DNA of 64,000 nt from Meconema thalassinum (lineage: Eukaryota; Arthropoda; Insecta; Orthoptera; Tettigoniidae). Under the pieces are notes generated by a model. The model searched no databases. It was given only the letters and a program-made list of their open reading frames with translations, and was not told where the DNA came from. Positions within the stretch are counted from its first letter, which is position 1; every line of letters begins with the position of its first letter. The stretch covers positions 1,213,750,609 to 1,213,814,608 of the forward strand of contig OX336388.2 of NCBI GenBank assembly GCA_946902985.2. Reading direction: 5' to 3'. Both the position numbers and the translations under genes were made by a program. Shown in pieces: positions 10,229-21,599 of this stretch.

Positions 10229-10713
10229 GCGTTATTTTCAGAATATCAGAAGCAAGCTAGTTAAGAGATGGATACAGTTTGCACAATTGTTTCACTCCAG
10301 GGATATGAAAATTGCATTTAAACCCCTCACCCTTTTGTATATAATGAATAGTTAGGTTTTACGTAGATGGGTGTCGTTTACTTTAAATACGAATTATCAT
10401 GTTATTCGCTCCAGTAGTTTTGTGGCCAAGCAGAAAAAACAACAGACAAAGATTAAATTGAGGGGATATTTGGTCATTGAATACCTTGCACGTGATAAAT
10501 ACAACGTTTAAGACAAAAATTCAAAATGTTCAGGCATAAAGTTTATTTTAATGAATGATAACTAAAATTATAGAATATTTAGTAGATCTAGGCCGCGGAA
10601 GTAATAACTTTTATAATTCACTTTTATTACGATTACATTCTTATTCATTGCATTACTGTATTTCTTGTTGCCTCAAATACTCATTGCCCAGCTGCTTTGT
10701 ATGATAATACAGT

Positions 10714-10714
10714 C

Positions 10715-10774
<60 letters not shown>
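10714..10774. repeat. (AAT)n microsatellite
   Basis: About 20 uninterrupted AAT units abut the 5' end of the LINE fragment that follows. Confidence 0.95.
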
Positions 10775-10776
<2 letters not shown>

Positions 10777-11225
10777 GATCCTACACATCATACTTGGCCC
10801 GGACTACAAAAATGGCATCTGCATCAGAAAATCCAGGTAAGAAATATACTCTAAGATAGAGAAGATCACAGACACAATGCGAAAACGCAGAGTTTGCTTC
10901 TACGGTCATATACGACGGATGATCGACTCCCGATGGACGGAACGTATCTTGAGTAACTTTGATTCAAAACCAAAAACGACAATGCTATGGTATGTTAACG
11001 TCCAGAAAGATCTTAAAGAAATGGGGATACGAGCAGAAGATGCACAAGGCCGAAATCTTTATAGAACAGCCATCAAGACGTTTGGGACTTTCCGGGACGA
11101 AATGGACAGAAGAACGTTGTGCTAAAAAAAAAATGCCAGAATGTAAAATGAGGCTTATTGTGGTCCCTAGTTGGCCGATTAGCGAAATTGAATGAATGAA
11201 TGAATGAATGAATGAATAATAAAGG
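10775..11225 (+). pseudogene. LINE ORF2 C-terminal fragment
   Basis: The plus-strand translation shows KILHIILGPDYKNG, then KIEKITDTMRKRRVCFYGHI and RRM, then VQKDLKEMGIRAEDAQ. These match the C-terminal tail of LINE ORF2 proteins (FYGH-RM motif). One in-frame stop lies upstream of 10877, and frames shift near 11120. The 3' end carries a (GAAT)n tail at about 11192-11218. The copy is strongly 5'-truncated. The fragment at 63713-64000 belongs to a related family. Confidence 0.75.
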
Positions 11226-11555
11226 TTATGTTCCGCGGCGTTGGAGTGCTCGTTAAATCGTGCACCACGGCTGCAAGGCCAGATTTCTCAGATTGGAATC
11301 CTGGCGCTGACAGCGGTAATTCTAGTGTGATTTTCCCCTGGGTTATTCCATACTCCCTCTAGGCAAATGCCGAGATAGTACCTTAGTTCAAGTCCCGGGG
11401 GACGTATATCATCATTCATCACTGCCCTTGATAAAGTTACAGACACTACTACAATCACCACATAAATCCAAGTCATCAGACAAGACACACACCCAACTAC
11501 ATAGGGCCGATGACCAAGATATCCCAAGCCCCTAAAATGCATTAACAATAACAAA
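11226..11555 (+). mobile_element. SINE D-like copy, degraded head
   Basis: The body shows ctctaggcaaatgccgagat and the 3' part acccaactacatagggccga, ending aagcccctaaaatgcatta. This parallels SINE D 3' ends at 28780-28835 and 57640-57690. Confidence 0.6.
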
Positions 11556-12869
11556 ATAGATTATGCCAGTCCACTACACTCCGTTGTTTCTGTTTCATCT
11601 TTCACACATGTCTGAAAACAGAGTAGTTCTTCGTCCTAGCTCACAGTTCTCTTAATGTATTCCGTTTCCTCCAGGAAATAGCTGGCAGTCCTGAGTGGAA
11701 AAAAAAGTTGCAGAATGTGTGCGAGCGTCGAGAGTTTTTGCGTGCGACTGTACACATACCTGGATGGGTTTTATAACAGGTTTGGTGAAGCGTTAAGTTG
11801 CATCTAAATGCTGACAATCACAGGGCACGCCACAACGTCGAAAGGAAATTTGATAAATGATGCGTGCAGTATTGTAGGAAGTTTGTGGTGACAAATTTAC
11901 AGATGAGTTTAGTTCCATTCATTGAATGCATTAATAGGTAGGGCAAAGTGGAAATAGGAAATCATGGATGGAATTGGTGTGACAGCGAGACGTTTGTTGT
12001 ATTCCATCTGCATGCATCTAGTCTTTATACTAACGATGTTAAACATTATGATTCCACTGTAACACTCCTTTATTCAGAGCATGGTGGAAAGAAAGGAAGG
12101 AGATGCCTTCGCTGCGCTGCCTAGCGCAAGCTGTTGAAGCCAAAGGGCTCGCCCACTTTGGTTGCAAGAAAAGGGCTGCCCCTACACTTAAAGCCGTAAA
12201 CCACTCCAACTAGTAATGGATTTTAGTGACATAAAACTGCAATGGCAAGTCAAGATTTTTTCTTGGATAGGCAGAATTCACTCTGTACTTCACGGTACTT
12301 AGACACAAATAAGCTGCGTTGTCGTTTTAAAAGCCAATTTAAATATAAATATTAGAGCACCTTTGCGAGGCTAGTTTTGAAAGGAAGACGCGGCAAAACG
12401 TAATAATACGCTGAAACACTGATTAAATTGAATACAGGTGTCTGAAGATGCGAGTTATACCAAAAGAAGGAACATCTTGGGAATTAATGATGCCGAACTA
12501 ATTACCGGTACGGTATTTACACAAAATTGAGTTTTATGTTCTTATTGGTGTTGAGGCATTCATCAGTTTTTAGGCCTAATTTCGAGCACAGCCACTTTCA
12601 CTCATTGGTCGTACACATTTTGATATTCAAGAATACGAACCTCAAAATTAATAAACAGAACAATTAAAACAGGACGCATATTTGCACAAAAATACGATAT
12701 AGCCTGTACGTTTCGTTACCGTACGGTATTTTCTTTGGGGGTGGGGGGGGGAGGGGGTAGAAACTTGACGATTAACCTCGAATTGATTAATTACGTAGGC
12801 CTACCGTAATTATTGACCGACAGCCGTTTGATAATTTGGGATTTGCAGAGGAATGATTATTATTTTGTT
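11556..12869. other. No gene seen; flank of the BEL element
   Basis: This is mixed sequence without a supported gene. A G-rich run lies at about 12738-12760. The last bases are the 5-bp target site of the BEL insertion. Confidence 0.5.
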
Positions 12870-12874
12870 GGTAT

Positions 12875-13135
12875 TGTTGGCAACTCTGGCACTGTACATA
12901 CTCTAATGACAGTTGGTCCCCCTGCTGGAGGGTTGTTGACCCATTAAGAGGAAGGGTCGTTTTCTTACCTGCGTCAAGCAGGACTCACTTGCAAGCAGGT
13001 AGCAGTGGCTACCGGACATGGTGTCATAGCACGCATGTAATATCTACTGTACTTGTTCAGTGTTTAATCATGTACATACAGTGTAAAATATATTTCTTTA
13101 TACAGTCCACCACATGTTATTCTATGTATTCGACA
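12875..13135 (+). repeat. BEL element 5' LTR
   Basis: The LTR is 261 bp, starts TGTTGGCAAC and ends TTCGACA. It should contain promoter and polyadenylation signals; an AT-rich stretch, gtgtaaaatatatttc, lies at about 13081-13096. It differs from the 3' LTR only at 13116 (G here, C there). Confidence 0.95.
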
Positions 13136-13142
13136 TAAGTTT

Positions 13143-13160
13143 TGGTCCTCCGGGCACGAT
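13143..13160 (+). promoter_or_regulatory. Candidate primer binding site
   Basis: TGGTCCTCCGGGCACG begins seven bases after the left LTR. The TGG fits pairing with a tRNA 3' CCA. I could not identify the tRNA with confidence. Confidence 0.5.
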
Positions 13161-13593
13161 TAGATGGCAAGGAAAACAGTGAAAATTGAACTCTGTGATC
13201 CCAAGACAGCATGGCTTCGCACGAATGCCGTGGGTTGCTGGCGGCATGGCGACTACTGGTCAACAGAATTCATCATCCTGGTAAGTCACCGATCATCCTT
13301 AATTATTCCTTGTGACTCATATGCATTCCTTTGTTTCTCCATTCAAAACTGTTCGTTTGTACTTGCAATGTATTGGTATTGCTAGTGATCACACATGATT
13401 TCGCCCGTAAAACTGTATGTTATTTGTACGCAGTTTTCCCGCAACTCTTTGAAACAAAACCAGGAGTTCATCTTTGTATTATGTAAATATGTTAGGTATT
13501 TGTCTTTTCGTTTTGTCATTCTTTTACGTATATGCATTTGGTCTATTGTGATTTTATATCATTCAGCAGTTTATTGGGAATTGCTAGTGAAAA
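13161..13593 (+). other. BEL leader region
   Basis: This is the leader between the primer site and the Gag-Pol start. It holds small ORFs (13164-13385 and 13395-13622) without recognisable domains, and a GTAAGT at about 13280 that could serve as a splice donor. No function is claimed. Confidence 0.5.
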
Positions 13594-16500
13594 ATGGAAC
13601 AAAAGATAAAATCACTGTGTAGCAAAAGGGGTAGGTTAAAGGCTAGCTTATCTCGCATACAAGGCTTCGTAGAGAAATTAGATTCTCAATCTAAGGACGT
13701 AGATCAGTTGGAAGATCAACGGGCTCACTTATCAAAAATCTGGGAAGAATATGAAACAGTTCAATCACAAATAGAGGATTTGAAAGAGGATGAATCATTT
13801 CAAGCAGAACAAGAATCTTATCGCTCCGACTTTGAGGAGCAATACTTGAAAACATCTGGTCTTATAAGATCCATAAACAGTGCAATTTCCAAGTCAGCAA
13901 CTTCGCTAAGTGATTCTATTGGTGAATCAACTTCCAGTTCGCAAACACGTTCAGTTAAACTGCCTCAAATAAGTTTACCTACATTCGCAGGTGATTATTT
14001 AGAATGGCCCAATTTTGCCGATACCTTTAAGAATCTCATTCATGAAGATGCAAATCTGTCAAAAATACAGAAATTTCACTACCTAAAATCAGTGGTATCA
14101 GGCAGGGCGGCAGACGTGTTACAGTCTCTAGAAATATCTGCAGCGAATTACGACATAGCGTGGAACCTGTTAAATGAAAGGTTCAATAACCGGCGAGCAA
14201 TTGTTTCCTCCCACATTAATTCGGTCCTTCAGATTAACAAAATAGAAGTAGAATCTTCCAAGGCATTAAGAGACTTGTATGACGGCTTCAGAAGGCACAT
14301 ACAGTCACTATCAGCGCTTGGTCTGTCTTGTGAAGAACAATTAGATGCCATTTTGATACATTTAATAACAAGCAGATTTGACGCTGAAACATTAAAAAAA
14401 TGGGAGACCTCGTTACCAACCTTTGATCTTCCATCGTATCAGACACTGGACAAATTTCTACTCGAAACATGTAATGCATTGGAATCGATCGAAACTAAGA
14501 ATTGTGATCGCACAAAACAGCTGAAGCAGGTAGGCGTTTCATCTAAACCGAATGCATCTGGTTTCAAACCGAGGCCATTCACGAACCCAGGAAAAAATTG
14601 TTTCCTTTCACAGAAAAATCAGAAATGCCCGCTTTGCACGGAGGAACATCCCATATTTAGATGCAGAACCTTCACTTCTATGGGTGTTTATGACAGATGG
14701 CGGGAGATCAAGAAGCATAAGCTCTGTGTTAATTGCCTGTCTGGAAATCACTTCGCTAACGAGTGCACTCGTTCATGTTGTAAGCTGTGCAAGGATAAAC
14801 ACAACACCTTGCTTCACAGGGACCAAGGGTCACCGAACCACAATAATAGTCAAACTTCAAACAAGAGTATTGTGTCCAATAATACTTCATTGTCTCCCCT
14901 TAATGAGCAACATAGTAGTAATGCTGTTTCATTGCACAATCACAACAATGATGTTTCCTCTCATGTATTGTTGTCGACAGCAGTAGTGAATGTCAACAAT
15001 TCAGAGGGAAAAACCCGTCATGCTCGGGTTGTGTTAGACAGCGGCTCGCAACTCAACTTCATAACCAGGGAATTAGCTCATCAATTACGATTGTTAAAGA
15101 CAATGACTAATATTCCGATACATGGGTTGCATAACACTACCATCAAGGTGGGATCGGTGGTAAGAACAAAGATTTCTTCGCGGTTCGGTTCCTTTGAACG
15201 AATCATGACATTTCACGTAATACCTTCAATTACTGGTCAGTGCTTACCCACTAAAAATATCAACATCACAGATTGGAGTATTCCAGAGTTTATATTAGAA
15301 AACCTTGCGGATCCTCAATTTAATGTGTCATCATCCATAGACATTCTCATTGGAGCAGAATTCTTTTATGATCTTATCGGCGCAGAACAATTTCAGCTCG
15401 ACAGTTTCTCAAACAAACTACCGTTGTTTCGCAACACGGCTCTTGGCTGGGTAGCAGCAGGTAGTGTTGGTTTGTCTGAAAAGCACGCAGATAACAGTTC
15501 TTCCTGCCTCTTTGTGTCAGGTAAGATATTCAATGAGCCGGGGAAAGCACTGCTTGGCCAAGGACATTCTGAGCAAGAGATTAGTGAGAGGCTATTTACT
15601 GACGGTCACAGAAGGAATCCACAGGGTAGGTTCATAGTCCCATTACTCCTTAAAGAGGACCCGAGTCAGCTAGGTAGCAATGTTAATGAGGCAATTAGAC
15701 GGTTTCACAGCCTAGAGAAGCGTTTTGAAAGGCAGCCCCAAGTCAAGTCGGAGTACGTACAGTTTATGAGAGAGTACACTGACCTGGATCATATGGAGGA
15801 AATTCCCAGTAATGAGATAAACAAACCATTACAGTACTACCTTCCGCATCATTGTGTATTTAAGGGTAATTCATTGACAACGCGCACTCGCGTGGTATTT
15901 GATGGCAGCTCGAAGGGCAATTCTGTATTATCCCTCAATGATTTGTTATTAGTAGGACCGATCGTTCAAGATGATTTATTTTCAATATTGGCTAGATTTC
16001 GCATGCATCGCTATGTATTGACCGCTGACATAGTAAAAATGTATCGGCAGGTCCTCATAGAACCTGCACATACTGACTTTCAGCGTATCGTGTGGAGGGA
16101 GTCCCCTAAGGACGAGCTTAAACATTATCGTCTCAAAACAGTCACATATGGCACGTCATGTGCACCCTTCCTGGCCACAAGATGCCTCTTTCAATTGGCG
16201 AATGACACTAAGGAGGAATTTCCTGAAGCTTCGAATGTAATACGGCGGGATTTTTATGTTGACGATTTAATGACAGGTTGTGAATCAACTGACGGCTTAA
16301 GAACCACTCACAAGTGTGTTTCAGATATTTTATCCAGTGCGGGTTTTACCTTAAGAAAATGGTGTTCGAATGAGCCCAATGTACTATCGAGCATTTCTAA
16401 CCACGAAACAGATCCCAAGTACATTATTAAGGTAGATGAGGGTGAAGACTTGAAGTTGTTGGGGCTATCTTGGAAACCCATCACAGACACTTTTCAGTTT

Positions 16501-18813
16501 GAGTTGAGAAGTGATTTCAGTTCGACACAGATAAACAAAAGAATAATTCTATCAGACCTGGCTAAAATATTTGACCCCTTAGGGCTTTTGGCCCCAGTAT
16601 TGATTAAGGGTAAGATTTTCGTCCAGCAACTGTGGCAAATGAACTTAAATTGGGACGACGTTCTCACAATAGAACTTCAAATTAAATGGATTCGTTATAT
16701 GCAGGATATTGCTAAATTGAAGGAGTTCAAAGTGCCTCGTCATGTTAGGGCAGTAGAATTTGTGGAGTATGAAATTCATGGATTTTGTGACGCGTCTCAG
16801 ATTGCTTACGGCGCTTGTGTTTATGTAAGATCTCAGACAGGAGATGGTAAAATAACAGTTCACTTATTGTGTTCCAAGTCTCGCGTTGCGTCATTAGGCT
16901 CAGTAACTTTACCAAGATTAGAACTATGCAGTGCTGTATTACTTGCTCAGTTGGTCGAAAGAGTCATGAGATCCATAAACGTAACTAAAGACAAGTGTTT
17001 TTGTTGGACTGACTCCACAATAGCATTAGCATGGATTTCGGGCCATCCACACCAGTGGAAAACATACGTCGCTAATCGAGTGTCGCAGATTCAACAGTTG
17101 ACAAATATTGATTGTTGGCAGCACGTCTCTACTCATCATAACCCAGCAGATATGATCTCGAGAGGAGTTACCGCGGAGAAGCTATTGAATTCATCATTTT
17201 GGTTATCGGGACCATCTTGGCTTTCAGATAATAAAGACGAATGGCCTTCACAGCAGAGGCATAGCTCTCAAGAATTACCTGAAGTTAGGAAAACTAAAAT
17301 CGTTCTAGTGTCATCTACAGAATCCCTTGGATCGAATCTGATTAACAGATACTCTTCCTGGAGCAAGCTGATTAGAATAACAGCTCTCGTGCTCAGATTT
17401 ATCAAAAATCTTAAAACTAAAACAGACAGACAAACAGGTGCTCTTAATCCGGTAGAACTAGAGCAGGCTAAGTATTTATGGTGTAAAATTGCGCAAGGTT
17501 CTGAATTTTCACAAGACATAAAGGCTCTCATACAAAATTTGCCACTACCCAAGGGAAGCAAATTACATGGATTAGCACCGTATTTGGATGAGCAGGGTCT
17601 GTTACGGGTAGGAGGCCGTCTGCAAAATACTAAACTATCGGTCAACAGAAGACATCCTATTTTATTACCTGGCAATCATCGCATTACAATAATGTTATTT
17701 GATCATTTTCATTTTGTTTTTCTTCATGCTGGAGCTCAGACTTTATTGACTATGATGCGACAGCAATACTGGCCTCTATGTGGGAGGAACGGTGCTCGAA
17801 AAGCAGTGTATCGATGTAAGACGTGTTTTCAATTCTCGTCTCGGCCGTATCAACCGATAATGGGATCGCTACCTGAAAGGAGAGTAATTCCCAGTCGACC
17901 ATTTGCATCTTCAGGAATAGATTTCTGTGGCCCAGTATATTTACGGCCTTCCTCCAGGAAGGGCGCTCGGATTAAGGCATATATAGCTATGTTTGTTTGT
18001 TTTGCCACAAAGGCTGTACATATTGAACTTGTAAGCGATCTGTCTACAGCTGCTTTTTTAGCATCACTGAAAAGATTCATGGCTAGACGAGGAACTTGCA
18101 CCCACATATTCACTGACAACGCAACTAATTTCGTAGGTGCATCACGTGAGCTAAAGAAATTCTTTAATGATATGAATACCAAGCAGTCACTCATAAGCTT
18201 TGCTACTGAGAAGGGGATTCAGTGGCATTTTAGTCCTCCTGGCTCACCTCACTTCGGAGGGTTGTGGGAGGCTGCAGTTAAATCTGCTAAGTATCACCTT
18301 AAGAGAATAGTAGGAAATGCTGCATTGTCGTTTGAAGAAATGACTACAGTGCTTGTACAGATAGAGGCAGTTTTGAATTCGCGCCCCCTCTGCCCACTAT
18401 CCTCTGATCCCAATGATCCGGAAGTATTAACCCCATCCCACTTCCTGATCGGTGGCTCATTTCATCTTCCTGTGGAAGAAGATGTGTCTCAGACTCCCTT
18501 GAATAGACTGAAGCGCTGGCAACTGCTTCAGGCTATGTTCCAGCAATTTTGGCGTCGATGGTCCAAGGAATATCTCGGACAACTCCAACAGCGTTCTAAA
18601 TGGCGGTCGCCCGGACAATCCCCACAAATCGACACTCTGGTTGTTCTGAAGGAAGAGGGCGTGCCTCCACTTCATTGGAAACTGGGCCGTGTCGCAGCAG
18701 TGCATCCAGGAACCGACGGAGTTACGAGGGTTGTTACCATCAAAACACCCAGCGGAGCTCTTTTGAAAAGAGCAGTGTCAAGACTTTGCCCATTGTTGAG
18801 TGAAGAGAAGTGA
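13594..18813 (+). CDS. BEL/Pao Gag-Pol polyprotein (1739 aa)
   Basis: This single frame encodes the structural and enzymatic proteins of a BEL/Pao retrotransposon, which copies its RNA into DNA and integrates it. In order: a charged, coiled-coil-like N-terminus (1-95); a DUF1759-type Gag region (about 122-290); zinc knuckles (C345 onward and C378-C391); an aspartic protease with DSG at 482-484; reverse transcriptase with D812 and YVDD at 888-891; RNase H beginning around D1066; an HHCC integrase zinc domain (about 1371-1412); and an integrase core with D1443, D1508 and E1559. The C-terminal DUF5641-like domain is at about 1640-1735. All catalytic residues I looked for are present, and the length is normal for the family. 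The start codon has the context aaaaATGga, with no in-frame alternative better supported. Minus-strand ORFs inside it are shadows. Confidence 0.97.
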   Translation: MEQKIKSLCSKRGRLKASLSRIQGFVEKLDSQSKDVDQLEDQRAHLSKIWEEYETVQSQIEDLKEDESFQAEQESYRSDFEEQYLKTSGLIRSINSAISKSATSLSDSIGESTSSSQTRSVKLPQISLPTFAGDYLEWPNFADTFKNLIHEDANLSKIQKFHYLKSVVSGRAADVLQSLEISAANYDIAWNLLNERFNNRRAIVSSHINSVLQINKIEVESSKALRDLYDGFRRHIQSLSALGLSCEEQLDAILIHLITSRFDAETLKKWETSLPTFDLPSYQTLDKFLLETCNALESIETKNCDRTKQLKQVGVSSKPNASGFKPRPFTNPGKNCFLSQKNQKCPLCTEEHPIFRCRTFTSMGVYDRWREIKKHKLCVNCLSGNHFANECTRSCCKLCKDKHNTLLHRDQGSPNHNNSQTSNKSIVSNNTSLSPLNEQHSSNAVSLHNHNNDVSSHVLLSTAVVNVNNSEGKTRHARVVLDSGSQLNFITRELAHQLRLLKTMTNIPIHGLHNTTIKVGSVVRTKISSRFGSFERIMTFHVIPSITGQCLPTKNINITDWSIPEFILENLADPQFNVSSSIDILIGAEFFYDLIGAEQFQLDSFSNKLPLFRNTALGWVAAGSVGLSEKHADNSSSCLFVSGKIFNEPGKALLGQGHSEQEISERLFTDGHRRNPQGRFIVPLLLKEDPSQLGSNVNEAIRRFHSLEKRFERQPQVKSEYVQFMREYTDLDHMEEIPSNEINKPLQYYLPHHCVFKGNSLTTRTRVVFDGSSKGNSVLSLNDLLLVGPIVQDDLFSILARFRMHRYVLTADIVKMYRQVLIEPAHTDFQRIVWRESPKDELKHYRLKTVTYGTSCAPFLATRCLFQLANDTKEEFPEASNVIRRDFYVDDLMTGCESTDGLRTTHKCVSDILSSAGFTLRKWCSNEPNVLSSISNHETDPKYIIKVDEGEDLKLLGLSWKPITDTFQFELRSDFSSTQINKRIILSDLAKIFDPLGLLAPVLIKGKIFVQQLWQMNLNWDDVLTIELQIKWIRYMQDIAKLKEFKVPRHVRAVEFVEYEIHGFCDASQIAYGACVYVRSQTGDGKITVHLLCSKSRVASLGSVTLPRLELCSAVLLAQLVERVMRSINVTKDKCFCWTDSTIALAWISGHPHQWKTYVANRVSQIQQLTNIDCWQHVSTHHNPADMISRGVTAEKLLNSSFWLSGPSWLSDNKDEWPSQQRHSSQELPEVRKTKIVLVSSTESLGSNLINRYSSWSKLIRITALVLRFIKNLKTKTDRQTGALNPVELEQAKYLWCKIAQGSEFSQDIKALIQNLPLPKGSKLHGLAPYLDEQGLLRVGGRLQNTKLSVNRRHPILLPGNHRITIMLFDHFHFVFLHAGAQTLLTMMRQQYWPLCGRNGARKAVYRCKTCFQFSSRPYQPIMGSLPERRVIPSRPFASSGIDFCGPVYLRPSSRKGARIKAYIAMFVCFATKAVHIELVSDLSTAAFLASLKRFMARRGTCTHIFTDNATNFVGASRELKKFFNDMNTKQSLISFATEKGIQWHFSPPGSPHFGGLWEAAVKSAKYHLKRIVGNAALSFEEMTTVLVQIEAVLNSRPLCPLSSDPNDPEVLTPSHFLIGGSFHLPVEEDVSQTPLNRLKRWQLLQAMFQQFWRRWSKEYLGQLQQRSKWRSPGQSPQIDTLVVLKEEGVPPLHWKLGRVAAVHPGTDGVTRVVTIKTPSGALLKRAVSRLCPLLSEEK

Positions 18814-18915
18814 ATTGTTTAAATGTTTGTGTACATAGTGTTTATTTCAACTCTTATTCCAGTTAATAGAACAAAGTGACAGTATTTAATTGTTGTTTGA
18901 AATATTTGCTATTTC

Positions 18916-18928
18916 AAGGGGGGGAGTA
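18916..18928 (+). promoter_or_regulatory. Polypurine tract
   Basis: The run aagggggggagta lies immediately before the 3' LTR. It fits the plus-strand DNA priming site of LTR elements. Confidence 0.8.
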
Positions 18929-19189
18929 TGTTGGCAACTCTGGCACTGTACATACTCTAATGACAGTTGGTCCCCCTGCTGGAGGGTTGTTGACCCATTA
19001 AGAGGAAGGGTCGTTTTCTTACCTGCGTCAAGCAGGACTCACTTGCAAGCAGGTAGCAGTGGCTACCGGACATGGTGTCATAGCACGCATGTAATATCTA
19101 CTGTACTTGTTCAGTGTTTAATCATGTACATACAGTGTAAAATATATTTCTTTATACAGTCCACCACATCTTATTCTATGTATTCGACA
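18929..19189 (+). repeat. BEL element 3' LTR
   Basis: The LTR is 261 bp and identical to the 5' LTR except at 19170. It is followed by the ggtat duplication. Confidence 0.95.
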
Positions 19190-19594
19190 GGTATATAGGG
19201 TAGGCCTACACATGCTGAGATTAGAATTGAAGAGTTTTTTTTAATAACTTATCACTAGTGTCATTACGTTTCCAAAGTTGCATAACCGGAGCGCGATAAA
19301 AACCAGGGCCAAAATAAGGTTTAGCCATGCACAATGCCTCATGCAAGTCACAGAACACCGAATACGAGTTAAGGTTACGCCCTCTTAGGTTGCAGCGCTT
19401 GGCTTCACTCAAACGAGCTCAGGGCATCTCCTCTTATTCTTTCCTCCATGATTCAGAGATGAATGTGCTTCCTTCAGGCATCAACCCTGTGCCCAAAGAA
19501 ATATATCATGCAAAGAAACTGTAATAATGGTTATAACTTTTGTCAAATTTCGATGCATTTTCTGGACGACGTTCATTAATTTTGTTATAAATTG

Positions 19595-19800
19595 CGGGGG
19601 CGTGATGGTGCAGTGGTCCTACTTGCCACTCACCGAAGCGGACTGGTTTCGATTCCTGATTAATTCATGTGAGATTTTCGAAATGAAATATCACGTCATG
19701 TGGTTCGGATTCCACGTTAAAATGGAGGTCCCTTGGCTCATGATCGCGAGATTGGTGGTCACGTTAAACTACAAGCTTCCTTTGATTTTCATTGAGTAGC
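19595..19800 (+). mobile_element. SINE F copy
   Basis: The head-like gatggtgcagtggtcctact is followed by ggtttcgattcctgatt. The body has tgtggttcggattccacgtt, then cttggctcatgatcgcgaga and aaactacaagcttcctttga. It is colinear with 10020-10228. Confidence 0.65.
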
Positions 19801-20294
19801 TTTCAAATTTGCAATCGTATTGACGGAATGGACACACAACTTTGCACTTTTGGATAAAAACCAAAAGGGATACGCACGGCCAACACAAGTGAACCCCAAA
19901 TAGTTTACATATGCAGACGGAGACCAGGAAAGCATTTTAAAAATTATTTCTGAACTTCATACCGTTCTGCTCAATTATGTTTCTTCGATTCTCTATGACT
20001 TGGTTACCCAAATGCAAGGTTGATTTAGCTAGCCTGTCGGCTCCACTCCATTCGTATGTTTGGCTCTCGCTAACTCTCTTTCCTTCCTTCAGCAGGCTGG
20101 TAAGCGAGTGGCTCTCCTGTGAAGTCATACTTCACGTTCATTTGTATTGGCATTATGTAGTTTATCGCCTCCTTTTCACCAATATAAGCATTGTCACCAT
20201 CCGTATCGCTTCTTCTGAATTAATACAAATGGTTTTGTGTACATTCTGCGAATTAAACGTTTCGTTTTTCTTCAGGCCAGATATTGCACAAGCT

Positions 20295-20330
<36 letters not shown>

Positions 20331-21240
20331 TTCTTACAAAAGTCAAAGGGTTATACTTATAAGTCAAATTATATACACGCCCACTATTGAGGTTTTAAAA
20401 TGTCATCTCATTACTCCCGTTTCTACAGGATTGTGGATAGATGAGTTCATTCATTCTCCACGCGTCGAAATGTTTTACTGACGGATTCCATTTGTGGCGA
20501 CATCGTAAAACATGAGGACCGCGAAAAATCATTCCAATAACTGCCGTCAGTGAAATATGAACAGTGTTTATTCCTGGAAATTTTCTCCGTTGGGTCAGTT
20601 CCAGTGTCCCGTGGGGAACAGTGGCAATTATAATGTATCTCTTGTAGTACAACTCTTAGCTACTGTACTAGCCCATAATTACTTGCACCCAGAGCAGTAG
20701 GCCTAACTATCTCAATAGCATAACAAGGTACCGCGACGATTTCTGATAAACTGCAGGTCTCAAGTAAATGCAATAAAATTATACTTACGGATACATTTTA
20801 CAGTAATTAATTTTGATTTCATTAAAAATGGAAGTCTATTTTAACATGTCTTCAATAAAGCAGAGAAAGCTAAAATTATGTTGGTACTGGAGCAGTACAC
20901 GAAGATCAAGATTATCAACAGCAATTTAAAACACGTTTCTCTCATTAACATAATTTGAAGCGTAGAATACGTTGGCCTTGTAATTCAAATGATTTTCAAA
21001 GCCACTCCAATTAAAAGATACGCCACATTCTAAATGCACAGCAGAACGTAACATCCACGTTAGTTACAAACTTTTGACAACGGAAATCATCCAGTTTAAT
21101 ACAATTAGTTGGCAGTTTGAGTCAATTTCTTCATGGGCAATGAGCGATCAAATTATTAACATTATTTTTACACTTTGTGAATGTTTCGAATGCGCCTTTC
21201 TCCTTAATATTTTATAACAATTGGCGCCATTTATCCCTCG
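19801..21240. other. No gene seen; contains (TTTC)n
   Basis: A (CTTT)n microsatellite lies at about 20293-20334. The rest is AT-rich sequence without a supported frame. Confidence 0.5.
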
Positions 21241-21249
21241 TTTCTGATA

Positions 21250-21587
21250 ATAATGAAATGAAAATCCACAGCCTGCTTCCAGTCTCCGACCGGGTCAGGA
21301 ATGGAATGAATGAAGCCCCCATCTAGCGGCGAGGATATGAATTGTGCCGGCTGCCGAGGCCTGACGCACTCCTCTGGGGCAATGATTAAATGAATGACAG
21401 ACGAAATGAAATGATAGTGGAGAGTGTTGCTGGAATGAAATTTTGACAGGGAAAACCGGAGTACCCGGAGAAAAACCTGTCTGCCTCCGTTTTGTCCAGC
21501 GCAGATCTCACATGGAGTGACCGGGATTTGAACCACGGACCCAGCGTTGAGAGGCCGGCGTGCTGCCGCCTAAGCCACGGAGGCAAC
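21250..21587 (-). mobile_element. SINE B, full-length copy
   Basis: This is the reverse of the copy at 1181-1519, with the head at the right: gccgcctaagccacggaggc on the plus strand. An imperfect duplication containing tctgata occurs at 21243-21249 and 21588-21594. ORFs across it are shadows of the repeat. Confidence 0.85.
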
Positions 21588-21599
21588 TCTGATAGTAAT

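Larger units (their letters stand above)
12870..19194 (+). mobile_element. Complete BEL/Pao LTR retrotransposon with TSD
   Basis: The element itself is 12875-19189 (6315 bp). It has two 261-bp LTRs, a primer-binding-like TGG a few bases after the left LTR, one uninterrupted Gag-Pol frame and a G-rich polypurine tract before the right LTR. The 5-bp repeat ggtat flanks it at 12870-12874 and 19190-19194; BEL/Pao elements typically make about 5-bp duplications. One difference between LTRs (13116 versus 19170) means a recent insertion. No envelope gene is present. Every part expected of an autonomous copy is there, but activity cannot be judged from sequence. Confidence 0.95.

Noticed and set aside
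13164..13385. Small ORF in the BEL leader as an extra gene or envelope
   Set aside because: Too short, no signal peptide or membrane segment pattern, and it precedes Gag-Pol.
20284..20481. ORF with repeated LSFFLSFF-like pattern
   Set aside because: It is a translation of the (CTTT)n microsatellite.
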